A stretch of 45,004 nt of DNA, from contig NZ_BCSH01000013.1 in assembly GCF_001570765.1 (NCBI RefSeq), forward strand, positions 1 to 45,004, given 5' to 3'. Shown here piece after piece: positions 8,852-16,579 of the stretch (position 1 is the stretch's first letter; the number at the start of each line of letters is the position of its first letter). The translations under genes and the position numbers were made by a program. The DNA comes from Nocardiopsis listeri NBRC 13360 (lineage in GTDB: Bacteria > Actinomycetota > Actinomycetes > Streptosporangiales > Streptosporangiaceae). The notes under the pieces are model-generated. The model was given only the letters and a program-made list of their open reading frames with translations, made no database searches and was not told the origin of the DNA.

Positions 8852-10123
8852 GTGGATCACACGGATGTGACGCGCCAGGTGGAGGCGGTCTGGCGGATCG
8901 AGTCGGCTCGCCTGATCGCGACCTTGACGCGCATGGTCGGCGATGTCGGATCGGCCGAGGAATTCGCGCAGGACGCCCTGGTCACGGCCTTGGAGAAGTG
9001 GCCGGACGAGGGCGTCCCGCGCAGTCCCGGAGCCTGGTTGACCACCGTCGCCAAACGTCGAATCCTCGACCGTTGGCGCCGGGACGAACGCTTCCGGGAA
9101 CGCACGTCCGAACTCGGCCGGGAAGTCGCCGACCGCGACGGGCAAGCGGAGTTCGACGCCGTCCTGGAAGAGGACTACGGCGACGACCTGCTCAAACTCA
9201 TGTTCGTGTGCTGTCACCCCGTGCTTTCCACCGAGGCTCGGATCGCGCTCACCCTCCGCCTGCTCGGTGGGCTCACCACCGACGAGATCGCCCGCGCCTT
9301 CCTCGTTCCCGAATCCACCGTCGCCCAGCGCATCGTGCGGGCCAAACGGCGACTGGCCCAGAAGCGGGTTCCGTTCGAGGTGCCCTCGGGTGCGGACCGT
9401 GACGCCCGCCTCGCCGACGTACTGGAGGTCCTCTACCTGGTGTTCAACGAGGGGTACACGGCCACCTCGGGGGAGGGGTGGCTGCGTCCCGAACTGTGCG
9501 AGGAGGCCATGCGCCTGGGACGGGTCATCGCCGGGTTGATGCCCAAGGAACCCGAGGTGCACGGGCTGATCGCGCTCATGGAGCTCCAGGCCTCCCGGTT
9601 CCGGGCCCGGGTCGGTGCCGATGGGGCGCCGGTGACCCTCGCCGAACAGGATCGTTCCCGTTGGGACCGGCTGCTCATCCAACGGGGACTGGTCGCGCTG
9701 GAAGGCTCGATCCCCGTCGATCCCGCCCGTCCACGGGGCGTCTACTCCCTCCAGGCTGGCATCGCCGCGAAACACGCCACCGCACGTACCGCCGAGGACA
9801 CCGACTGGCGCGAGATCACCGTCCTGTACGAGGCGCTGGCCAGGCGCACCGGGTCGCCCGTGGTCGAACTGAATCGTGCGGTGGCCGTGTCGATGGCGCT
9901 CGGACCCGGTGTGGCCCTCGGCATCGTCGACGCCCTACGCGACTCCGGGGCCCTGGACGGCTACCACCTGCTCCCGGCGGTCCGGGCCGACCTGCTCCAA
10001 CGACTCGGGCGCGGTGAGCAGGCCCGAACCGAGTACGAACGGGCCGCCGACCTCACCCGCAACGAAAGCGAACGCGCGCTTTTGCTCGAACGAGCCCGTT
10101 CTGCCGTGGGCAGTGAGATCTAG
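8852..10123 (+). CDS. ECF42-group RNA polymerase sigma factor
   Basis: A 423-residue protein with a GTG start. Sigma region 2 lies at about residues 10-80 (EEFAQDALVTALEKWP, GAWLTTVAKRRILDRWRRDER). Region 4 lies at about 125-180 (LRLLGGLTTDEIARAFLVPESTVAQRIVRAKRRL). A long alpha-helical C-terminal extension of about 230 residues is characteristic of ECF42, with the landmarks EVLYLVFNEGY and VELNRAVAVSMALGP and a TPR-like end. ECF42 proteins have no dedicated anti-sigma factor; the extension itself is needed for activity. The adjacent DGPF gene and the TGTCGA/CGAC promoter at 8290-8316 support the assignment. Confidence 0.93.
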   Translation: MDHTDVTRQVEAVWRIESARLIATLTRMVGDVGSAEEFAQDALVTALEKWPDEGVPRSPGAWLTTVAKRRILDRWRRDERFRERTSELGREVADRDGQAEFDAVLEEDYGDDLLKLMFVCCHPVLSTEARIALTLRLLGGLTTDEIARAFLVPESTVAQRIVRAKRRLAQKRVPFEVPSGADRDARLADVLEVLYLVFNEGYTATSGEGWLRPELCEEAMRLGRVIAGLMPKEPEVHGLIALMELQASRFRARVGADGAPVTLAEQDRSRWDRLLIQRGLVALEGSIPVDPARPRGVYSLQAGIAAKHATARTAEDTDWREITVLYEALARRTGSPVVELNRAVAVSMALGPGVALGIVDALRDSGALDGYHLLPAVRADLLQRLGRGEQARTEYERAADLTRNESERALLLERARSAVGSEI

Positions 10124-10156
10124 CGGTGGGCGGGCGCTCTGGTCAGACTGGTCCGC

Positions 10157-11140
10157 ATGAGACTTCTGGTTCTGGGCGGTACCGAGTTCGTGGGACGGGC
10201 GATCGTGCAGGACGCGCTCGCCCGAGGGTGGGACGTCACCGTCTTCCACCGAGGACGGCATGAAGCTCCGGTGGGGGCGCGCGTGCTGCACGGAGACCGT
10301 ACCGAGGAGGGCGGCCTCACCACGCTGGCCACGGGGGAGTGGGACGCCGTCGTCGACACCTGGTCGGATGCCCCGGGAGCCGTTGCGGCCACCGCCCGAC
10401 TGCTGGCCGATCGGGTCGGCCACTACGCGTACGTCTCCAGCCGTTCCGTGCACGGCATGCCCAGCGCTCCCGGTGCGGATGAGAGCGCCCCGACCGTGAA
10501 GCCCGCCCCCGCCGACGAGGGAGAGGACTACGCGCGGGCCAAACGCGGGGGCGAGGTGGCCGCCGAGGAGGTGTTCGGTGACCGGGCGCTGTTCGTTCGG
10601 GCCGGGCTCATCCTGGGGCCCTACGAGAACATCGGCCGACTGCCCTGGTGGCTGAACCGGATCGCTCGCGGTGGCCCCGTTCTGGCTCCCGGACCGCGTG
10701 ATCTGCCCTTGCAGTACGTCGATGCCCGGGACCTGGCCGCCTGGGCCCTCGACGCGGTGGAGAAGGGGTCGGGTGGTCCGTACAACCTGGTGAGCCCGAG
10801 CGGGCACGCCACGATGGTGGAACTCCTGGAGGCCTGCCGGGAGGTGACGGGTTCGGACGCGGAGTTGCGCTGGACCGATCCCCAGGTGATCGAGGAGGCC
10901 GGTATCCGCCCCTGGATGGACCTTCCGGTCTGGCTGCCGCCGGGAGAAATGCACGAGACCCTGCACCAGGGGAACGTCGACCGGGCCCTGGCCACGGGGT
11001 TGAGGTGTCGCCCGGTCACCGAGACCGTCGCCGATACCTGGGCGTGGTTGAGGTCCATCGGTGGCGAGGCGCCCCAGCGCCCGGATCGTCCGCGTCTTGG
11101 CCTGGACCCCGAGATCGAAGCTCGCGTCCTCGAAGGTTGA
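10157..11140 (+). CDS. NAD(P)-dependent epimerase/reductase (extended SDR)
   Basis: A 327-residue Rossmann-fold protein starting at ATG 10157, 33 bp after the ECF42 gene. The N-terminus LVLGGTEFVGRAI is a nucleotide-binding loop of the extended or atypical SDR class (GGTxFVG rather than GxxGxxG). The active-site pair is visible as YARAK (about residues 118-122), with YVSSRSV upstream supplying the serine. The C-terminal half (PLQYVDARDLAAWALDAVE, GPYNLVSPSG) is the usual substrate-binding lobe. The substrate cannot be told from sequence. It may be read through from the DGPF-ECF42 unit. Confidence 0.85.
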   Translation: MRLLVLGGTEFVGRAIVQDALARGWDVTVFHRGRHEAPVGARVLHGDRTEEGGLTTLATGEWDAVVDTWSDAPGAVAATARLLADRVGHYAYVSSRSVHGMPSAPGADESAPTVKPAPADEGEDYARAKRGGEVAAEEVFGDRALFVRAGLILGPYENIGRLPWWLNRIARGGPVLAPGPRDLPLQYVDARDLAAWALDAVEKGSGGPYNLVSPSGHATMVELLEACREVTGSDAELRWTDPQVIEEAGIRPWMDLPVWLPPGEMHETLHQGNVDRALATGLRCRPVTETVADTWAWLRSIGGEAPQRPDRPRLGLDPEIEARVLEG

Positions 11141-11350
11141 CCACCCTGCGCCTTGTCTCCCGGGCCGCGAGCGATCCCTGGTGATCCGAGCCCGGGCGAC
11201 TCGGCCGTGTACCCACTTCTCAGCGTGACGATGCTCCGGTAACGGCCTCCGGTGAGGAAGGGGGCCGGCGGCCGGGAAAAATCCGCACCGGCGACCGAAC
11301 ACACACCTCCCGTCCCGACATAAGCAGGTGAGAGGACGGGAGGGATGCCC

Positions 11351-11917
11351 ATGGGACGCAGCACGGACGGAGACCCTTACTCCGACGAACGCGCCTTCAA
11401 CGCCCTGTTCGAGAAGCATTACGACGATGTGTACCGGTACGCCCGGCGCAGGGTGGGCGCGGACCAGGCCGACGACGTGGCCTCGGAGGCCTTCGTCGTG
11501 GCCTGGCGACGACGAAGGCTCCTGGTTCCACAGCAGGAACTGCCCTGGTTGTACGCGTGCGCACGAAGGATCACCCTGGCCCACCTGCGCCGCGACCGGC
11601 GACAGGACCGGATCGCGCAATCTTTGACTCGAGAACCCGGACGGATCGACGTGCTCGCCGACCACGCCGACCACGCCGACCGCGTCATCGACCGAAGCGG
11701 GGCCCTGGCGGCCCTGGCGCGGTTGACCGAGATCGAACGCGAGCTCGTGATGCTCGTGACCTGGGAGGGACTCGATGCCCGCCAGGCGGCCAAGGTCGTG
11801 GGATGTAGTCACGTCACCGCCCGTGGACGACTGCATCGGGCCCGCAAGAGGCTCGCCACTCACCTGAATGAGGCGCCCGAGCCCGAACCGGCCTTCACCT
11901 GGGAGAAGACGCCATGA
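11351..11917 (+). CDS. ECF-type RNA polymerase sigma factor
   Basis: A 188-residue protein. ATG 11351 is preferred over ATG 11345 because GGGAGG is about 7 nt before it and abuts the earlier codon. Region 2 is at about residues 12-75 (FNALFEKHYDDVYRYARRRVG, ADDVASEAFVVAWRRR, LPWLYACARRITL). Region 4 is at about 118-170 (LTEIERELVMLVTWEGLDARQAAKVVGCS, followed by the recognition helix and RGRLHRARKRL). The stop codon overlaps the start of the next gene by 4 nt (ATGA at 11914-11917), so the pair is translationally coupled. The partner is a membrane protein that could act as the cognate regulator. Confidence 0.92.
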   Translation: MGRSTDGDPYSDERAFNALFEKHYDDVYRYARRRVGADQADDVASEAFVVAWRRRRLLVPQQELPWLYACARRITLAHLRRDRRQDRIAQSLTREPGRIDVLADHADHADRVIDRSGALAALARLTEIERELVMLVTWEGLDARQAAKVVGCSHVTARGRLHRARKRLATHLNEAPEPEPAFTWEKTP

Positions 11918-12999
11918 ACGACCTGACCAGCCTGCGCGCGACCCTCAACGACAGCGATCCGGCCAAGGACACCGCTCCCACCGACCAGGGCCGTCGATGG
12001 GCCCGGGGCAACGCCATCGCCCGACTGAGGGAGAGCACCCCCGTGACAAATCCACTGTGGCGTCGTATCCCCGTGCTCGTGGCCGGTGCCGCCGCCGCTG
12101 CCCTGGCCGTGGGAGTGGGAGCGACGCTGTTGCCCACCGACCACCCGGCCGGGGTGCCAGTGGCCTACGCCTCCCCGCCCGAGACCGTGGAGGTCGTCGG
12201 TGGGGAACCGGTCGACGGCACGGAGCCGTTGCTGGAGCTGGCCGAGGTCACGGCCGGACGCGGTGACCCCCAGGGGCGGGGGGACGTGGGGTTCGTCGCC
12301 TCCACCGGCACCACCATGTATCGGGTGAACGCCGACGCCGGTGACACGGACCCGGAGGAGACCCACGGATACGGGTTCATCCCCTTCGAGTGGGACCGGT
12401 GGCAGAGCCTGGACGGTGAGCTACGTGAGGACCAGAACCCCCAGCCCCCGACCGAGACGGGGGGAGAGGCCGGCGACCACGAGTGGTTCCTGGATCAGGT
12501 CGGTGAGACCCACGAGGAGACGCTTCACCCCAGCCTGGTCCTGCCCGAGGCGCTGCCCACCGACCCCGACGCTCTGGCGGAGCTCCTCATGGGCCTGGGC
12601 CAGGACCCGGAGGAGGTCAAGAGGACTGATTCCTTCCTGTTCCACGCCCTCGCGAGCCTCTACGAGTACCGGCCCTTGTCCGGCGAGGAGCAGGCCGCCG
12701 TCCAACGGATCATCGCCGACCGTGCCGAGGCGAGCCACCTGGGCACCGCCACCGATCCGTTGGGTCGAGAGGGTGAGCTCTTCTCGTTCCTCGTCGAGGA
12801 ACCCGGTGTCCAGGTGCTGGAGTACCGCTATCTCTTCAGCGCCGAGGACGGAGCGTTGCTCTACCAGGACTCCACTCTGATGGGTGAGGAGGCCCCGGAG
12901 ACCCCGATCGAGGACTACGGGCTCGAATACCCCGTCCTGTCCCAGCAGGTCAGCTACGTCTGGACCGGATGGGTCGAAGAGATCGGTGCGCGTCCCTGA
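11914..12999 (+). CDS. CU044_5270-family membrane protein, likely cognate regulator of the upstream sigma factor
   Basis: A 361-residue protein whose start overlaps the sigma gene by 4 nt. It has a short cytoplasmic N-terminus (residues 1-50), one membrane helix (about 51-73, IPVLVAGAAAAALAVGVGATLL), then a large acidic extracellular domain of about 285 residues. This layout, always after a sigma-70-family gene, is that of the actinobacterial CU044_5270 family. An anti-sigma or sensor role is inferred from coupling and topology. No ZAS-type HxxxCxxC motif is present, so it is not a classical zinc anti-sigma factor. Confidence 0.75.
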   Translation: MNDLTSLRATLNDSDPAKDTAPTDQGRRWARGNAIARLRESTPVTNPLWRRIPVLVAGAAAAALAVGVGATLLPTDHPAGVPVAYASPPETVEVVGGEPVDGTEPLLELAEVTAGRGDPQGRGDVGFVASTGTTMYRVNADAGDTDPEETHGYGFIPFEWDRWQSLDGELREDQNPQPPTETGGEAGDHEWFLDQVGETHEETLHPSLVLPEALPTDPDALAELLMGLGQDPEEVKRTDSFLFHALASLYEYRPLSGEEQAAVQRIIADRAEASHLGTATDPLGREGELFSFLVEEPGVQVLEYRYLFSAEDGALLYQDSTLMGEEAPETPIEDYGLEYPVLSQQVSYVWTGWVEEIGARP

Positions 13000-13017
13000 C
13001 ACCGTGCCTCTGACACC

Positions 13018-13047
13018 GAGGGCCGTACCCGCCCGGGTACGGCCCTC
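13018..13047. terminator. Bidirectional hairpin terminator between convergent genes
   Basis: A perfect 13-bp stem (13018-13030 with 13035-13047) with a GCCC loop. It starts 18 nt after the stop of the CU044_5270-type gene and overlaps the stop codon of the convergent CYTH gene (13046-13048), so it can serve both transcripts. Confidence 0.75.
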
Positions 13048-13582
13048 AAGCCGTGGCCGGACGCATAAGGGTGTCGTAGGTGTCGCTCGTGCGCTCCAAG
13101 CCCACACCGAGCCGCTGCGCCCAGGCGTCCAGCTCCGCTTGGGCCCGCTCACCGTCCCGGTCGTCATCGACCACCAGTTCCAGCTCCATGAAGGTGCCGG
13201 CGCCCTCGACGACGTCGAGACACACACCGATCGTCCCCGAGCGCCCGGTGCGCCGTTCCTTGACGATTCGGACCGTGGGTTCGTATCCCAGGGCCAACAA
13301 CGCGCCGTGCGCCTGCTCTCGATCGGCGACGACGGTCTCGTACTCGGCGCACTCCATCGCGTTCGCGAGCGGAGTCTTGGTGGTCAACAGGTGGGTGTTG
13401 TCCTGAGTCCGCAATCGGGCGAAGGTGTACCCGATCTTTCCCTGGTCAGGGGTCCAACCGGCGGGTGCGTAGGCCTGGTCGTCCTGGAAGACCGGGTCCT
13501 CCAGGATCAGCCCGGCGGACTCCAACGCCGCCAACAGGGCTTCTGTGCCCGCCACCCTGTACTTGGTCTCGATCTCCCGCAC
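13046..13582 (-). CDS. CYTH-domain protein, class IV adenylate cyclase-like
   Basis: A 178-residue protein. GTG 13582 is chosen because GAGGGG lies 6 nt upstream and the protein then begins with the family's EIETKYRV motif (ExExK). Further CYTH signatures are FARLRTQ (about residues 53-59), LTTKTP (about 64-69), YETVV, ERRTGRSGTIGVCLDVVEGAGTFMELELV and a C-terminal YDTLM. CYTH enzymes hydrolyse triphosphate substrates or, in the CyaB branch, make cAMP; the sequence alone does not decide which. It converges with the CU044_5270-type gene over a shared hairpin. Confidence 0.85.
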   Translation of the reverse strand: MREIETKYRVAGTEALLAALESAGLILEDPVFQDDQAYAPAGWTPDQGKIGYTFARLRTQDNTHLLTTKTPLANAMECAEYETVVADREQAHGALLALGYEPTVRIVKERRTGRSGTIGVCLDVVEGAGTFMELELVVDDDRDGERAQAELDAWAQRLGVGLERTSDTYDTLMRPATA

Positions 13583-13724
13583 CAGTGGCCCCTCACGTCT
13601 CGTCGCTCGGCTGTGTGGAGCGTATCGACGCTTGCCCGCGAACACGTGGAGTTCGCCGACTTCGGGACCTGGGGAAATCGGGTGAACGGGCCGAACGCGC
13701 CGACCCGCCCACCCGGTTTTCGCC

Positions 13725-13910
13725 CTAGCGAACGCTCGCGCGTAGGAGCGCCGTCCACTCGTTGGAGGGGAACATCAGGTGCCCGGCCTCCCTGTTCTGG
13801 GTGTCGCGTACAGCAGTCGCGGAAGGGAGATCGGCGACCTCGACGCAGTTCTCAGTACGCCCCTGGCTGTAGGACGACTTGCGGAAGATCAGGTCGATTT
13901 GGGATCGCAT
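13725..13910 (-). CDS. DUF397-domain small protein
   Basis: A 61-residue protein starting at ATG 13910 with AGAAGG about 10 nt upstream. It carries the full DUF397 pattern: FRKSSYSQG, ENCVEVADLP, AVRDTQNR and a C-terminal EWTALL. It lies 13 bp after the XRE/DUF5753 gene on the same strand. DUF397 proteins are the standard actinobacterial partners of such regulators (WhiJ-like systems). They are thought to act with the regulator in developmental control, possibly as antitoxin-like antagonists. Confidence 0.92.
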   Translation of the reverse strand: MRSQIDLIFRKSSYSQGRTENCVEVADLPSATAVRDTQNREAGHLMFPSNEWTALLRASVR

Positions 13911-13923
13911 TGGCCGGTGCCTT

Positions 13924-14772
13924 CTACTCGTTAAGCATGTTCTCCAAGAACGCTTGTGAGTCTGGCACACTGAGCGCGGCCGCCTGGACGTGCCTGTAAA
14001 CCATTTCGCAGTGTGCGATCTCGACAGGGTCCTCATAGAACAACTGGCTCATGACATCTTCTCGATATACCACCGGTGGGTCATCGAGGAAGTCCAGGAT
14101 CGAAAAGCTTCCCGCCGTGGCCGGGTGCAACCCCGCTGTGTCCGGGAGGATCTGTACCCGCAACGTGGGGCGCTGCACGTTGATCAGGTGTTGAACCTGT
14201 TCCTCATGAATCTCCGAGGGGATCTTCCGGAGAGCGGCCTCGTCGATGATCGCCCATACCTGTGGGCCGCTGGATCCGGGGGCGAGGATCTGCTTTCGGG
14301 CCATGCGAGCCTCAACGTATCTTTCGATGTCGGCTTCGTCAGTGACGCCATGGCCGCGAGTGATCGCGTGGGCATATCCCTCCGTCTGGAGGAGCCCGGG
14401 GATGACAAGTGCCTCGTAGGTCCGGATCGTGGCAGCTTCAAGCTCCAACCCGACGTAAGCACCCTTGCCCAGCACATCGGCGTAGCCGACCCACCAACCG
14501 GTATTGCGGGCTTCCTTGGTCAGGGTGGCGTAGGCCTCGCGGTCTGCCGGGTCAGTGACCGCGTAGATGTCGAGCAATGCTTCGACATCGACGATGGAGG
14601 GCCTGAGCCACTCGTTGTTCTCGATCCGGGTGAGCTTGCCCCTTGACCACTTGCCCTTTCCGCGCCTGCGGGCCTCGGTCGTGACATGGGCAGCGGTCAG
14701 ACCTGCGGCTTCTCTCAGCTCGCGCAGGCGTCGAGAGAGCCGTCGTCGGCGCAAGGTCGAGCTTTTAGCCAT
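13924..14772 (-). CDS. XRE-family regulator with DUF5753 domain (WhiJ-like)
   Basis: A 282-residue protein from ATG 14772, preceded by GAGGAG about 10 nt upstream; a longer in-frame reading to 14841 lacks a clear ribosome-binding site. The N-terminal helix-turn-helix spans about residues 10-75 (LSRRLRELREAAGLTAAHV, GKLTRIENNEW). The DUF5753 domain follows from about residue 95 (YEALVIPGLLQTEGYA, RMARKQ, AIIDEAALRK, ending with SQLFYEDP and PDSQAFL). Such proteins sit next to DUF397 genes and often near RsbW-like ATPase genes, both true here. Base composition is lower in GC than its neighbours, hinting at an accessory origin. Confidence 0.93.
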   Translation of the reverse strand: MAKSSTLRRRRLSRRLRELREAAGLTAAHVTTEARRRGKGKWSRGKLTRIENNEWLRPSIVDVEALLDIYAVTDPADREAYATLTKEARNTGWWVGYADVLGKGAYVGLELEAATIRTYEALVIPGLLQTEGYAHAITRGHGVTDEADIERYVEARMARKQILAPGSSGPQVWAIIDEAALRKIPSEIHEEQVQHLINVQRPTLRVQILPDTAGLHPATAGSFSILDFLDDPPVVYREDVMSQLFYEDPVEIAHCEMVYRHVQAAALSVPDSQAFLENMLNE

Positions 14773-14998
14773 GGTGCCGTTGCTCCTCGTAGTGGACCGC
14801 TGACGCGCTGATCCTATGTTGATTCCTCGCCTATCAGACATTTAGTGCACAGCCCAACTGTAGATGGTCCTCGCTTGTTTGCTTCTCGCGTCCGATTTTA
14901 AAGTGGGCATTGAGAAAATGACTCCGATGGGTCACTATGGAGTTACCTGATCGGCCTGGCTGGGCTTCCCCCAGCACCTGAGCACCAGGAGCCGCGCT
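14773..14998. promoter_or_regulatory. Divergent, AT-richer promoter region
   Basis: It separates the XRE/DUF397 pair from the plus-strand small-ORF/ATPase group and is visibly richer in A and T than its surroundings (for example around 14870-14945). It should hold promoters in both directions and probably the operator of the XRE regulator. No clear palindrome was found by eye. Confidence 0.4.
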
Positions 14999-15256
14999 AT
15001 GCCGCGTTGCCTGAACCTGTCCGAGCTGACCTACGTGCGTTACCGCGCTGCTGAACTGGTGCGTCGCCGACGTCCCCGCAAGGCCGGACGTGTGCGTGCC
15101 TACGCCTCGGCTCCCCGAACTCTGGCCGGGGTGCGATCGCCGCGCTCGCCCCGCCCACCACAGATTCCGGTTCCGCGTCGTCCGTTGGACACCGCTCCGT
15201 CGGATGTCCTCCAAGCGGTCCTAGCGGGTCTGCACCGACTGGAGGTAGGTGCTTGA
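14999..15256 (+). CDS. Small arginine-rich hypothetical protein
   Basis: An 85-residue basic protein starting at ATG 14999, with CAGGAG 6-7 nt upstream. It opens MPRCLNLSELTYVRYRAAEL and continues with Arg clusters, a Pro-rich middle and a final amphipathic helix (SDVLQAVLAGLHRLEVGA). No family recognised. It is the first gene of the group diverging from the XRE/DUF397 pair. The good ribosome-binding site and position argue that it is expressed. Confidence 0.55.
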   Translation: MPRCLNLSELTYVRYRAAELVRRRRPRKAGRVRAYASAPRTLAGVRSPRSPRPPQIPVPRRPLDTAPSDVLQAVLAGLHRLEVGA

Positions 15257-15330
15257 GGTCCCCGATGGATCGGCCGGGGCAGGGGCACTGAGAATCCGCC
15301 GCTTCTCGAACCCCGCCCAGGTGAGGCGCG

Positions 15331-15462
15331 ATGGACAACCGAACGACCTGTTCAGATCCCAACGGACACGACTACGTCCCGGACCAACCCCCGGTGAAGC
15401 GCGGCAACACGGCCACCGCGACCTGTCGCTACTGCAAGGACACCATCACCGCGACGCGCTGA
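15331..15462 (+). CDS. 43-residue cysteine-containing microprotein
   Basis: ATG 15331 follows GTGAGG by about 5 nt and the frame closes at TGA 15460-15462. The protein is hydrophilic and has a CRYCKD motif (CxxC) near its C-terminus and one further cysteine near the N-terminus, which could bind a metal. It is too short for many gene callers. It lies between the arginine-rich small protein gene and the RsbW-like ATPase gene on the same strand, so it probably belongs to that transcript. No family recognised. Confidence 0.6.
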   Translation: MDNRTTCSDPNGHDYVPDQPPVKRGNTATATCRYCKDTITATR

Positions 15463-15485
15463 ACCCTCGGCGCCCACGAAAAAAG

Positions 15486-15516
15486 CTCTGGCGGGTGCAC
15501 CAACACCCCCAGAGCA
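15486..15516. other. Hairpin upstream of the ATPase gene
   Basis: Positions 15486-15492 pair with 15510-15516 and 15494-15498 with 15505-15509, giving a 12-bp stem with one bulged C at 15493 and a 6-nt loop. Six A residues precede it on the plus strand, so it would read as an intrinsic terminator on the minus strand, yet no minus-strand gene is close. On the plus strand it could be a leader structure of the ATPase gene. Confidence 0.45.
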
Positions 15517-15554
15517 GGCCGACAAACACCAACTACAAGGAAAGAGTTGCCGAC

Positions 15555-16082
15555 ATGGCCATTGTGCCGCACACCCGAGCCCCGATCCACACCCCCACCC
15601 CGCCCTTCACCGGCCGCCGCTGGCCCTCCCGCGTCTACCCCGGCGACCTGGCCCAGACCGCCTGGGTCCGCTCCGACCTGGCCGCGGACCTCGCACGTCT
15701 GGCCGGACTGCCCAAGGAGACCGGCGAGGACATCGTGCTCTGCGCCGGCGAGATGTTCGCGAACGCGTGCGACCATTCGCGATCGGGACAGGACCCCGAT
15801 GGCCGCGTGACCCGCACGCTGCACATGCCCACCGCCACCACCGTCCAGGTCGGGATCGTCGATGACGGCATCCGCGCCGACGCCATCGAGCCCAAGGGCC
15901 CGCAGATCCCGCACCAGCGCACCCCCGAGGATTGGGAGGAGGCCGAACGTGGCCGGGGGCTGCTGCTCATCCACCACCTGGCCGAACGCTGGGGCTCCCG
16001 CGCGATCCTGGACTTCCCCTTCTGCGACGGTCTGGGTACCGTCATCTGGGCCGAGTTCGCGCTGGGCGGTGGCCGGTCTTGA
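15555..16082 (+). CDS. ATP-binding protein, RsbW-like anti-sigma/serine kinase fold
   Basis: A 175-residue protein from ATG 15555, with AAGGAAAGAG about 8 nt upstream. It contains a GHKL ATPase fold: N box EMFANACDHS (about residues 64-73), the ATP-lid aspartate motif VGIVDDGIRADA (about 98-109) and a glycine motif ERGRGLLLIHHLAERWG. This class covers RsbW-type anti-sigma factors and the many orphan actinobacterial regulators encoded beside XRE-DUF5753 and DUF397 genes (AbaA/whiJ-like loci). The kinase substrate is unknown. Its stop overlaps a possible TTG start of the next gene. Confidence 0.88.
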   Translation: MAIVPHTRAPIHTPTPPFTGRRWPSRVYPGDLAQTAWVRSDLAADLARLAGLPKETGEDIVLCAGEMFANACDHSRSGQDPDGRVTRTLHMPTATTVQVGIVDDGIRADAIEPKGPQIPHQRTPEDWEEAERGRGLLLIHHLAERWGSRAILDFPFCDGLGTVIWAEFALGGGRS

Positions 16083-16504
16083 CCACCATCGACTCCAGGG
16101 TGCGGTCCGTGCTGAACGCGCCCCGAGGCCACCGATTCTCTCGACCGGGTCTTCCCCGCCCTGGGCACGTCCTGCCGGAATCGGACCAGGAGCGACGGGA
16201 GCGATTGCTGCGACAGATGCGGGACAACCCCAGGGTCGCCTACATGCTCGAACACGGCGAGCTTCCGCACTGGATGATCGTGGCCCGCCAACGCCGAGAA
16301 CAGGCCGAGAGGGAAGCTCGGCGGGTCAGTGCACCCATCGAGCCTTCGGTCGAACCTCCCGCCATCCGCCGGGGTCGTCATCGGGCACCACGTCGGAGGT
16401 GGGCGCTGCCCGCCCTGGTCGTCAGCGCGGCCCTCCTCCTCGGGCAGAGGGTCGTGGAAGCGATCGGTCAGGCGATCTCTCCGTCCAGCGGATTCCCGCT
16501 CTAG
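16079..16504 (+). CDS. Small membrane-anchored hypothetical protein
   Basis: About 141 residues if started at TTG 16079, which overlaps the ATPase stop (TTGA at 16079-16082); GTG 16100 is an alternative. The N-terminal two thirds are charged (ESDQERRERLLRQMRDNP, VARQRREQAEREAR), followed by a basic stretch and one C-terminal hydrophobic segment (WALPALVVSAALLLGQ). The layout suggests a tail-anchored cytoplasmic protein translationally coupled to the ATPase. No family recognised. Confidence 0.55.
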   Translation: MTTIDSRVRSVLNAPRGHRFSRPGLPRPGHVLPESDQERRERLLRQMRDNPRVAYMLEHGELPHWMIVARQRREQAEREARRVSAPIEPSVEPPAIRRGRHRAPRRRWALPALVVSAALLLGQRVVEAIGQAISPSSGFPL

Positions 16505-16579
16505 CCGACGAACGACAACGGTGCCCCGGCCACTCGGTGATCGGGGCGGTGTGTATGGGTTTGCACCTTCCGTAGCGGC

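Noticed and set aside
15486..15516. Intrinsic terminator for a minus-strand transcript
   Set aside because: The A-run/T-run geometry fits, but there is no minus-strand gene within 2 kb upstream; kept only as a hairpin of unknown role.
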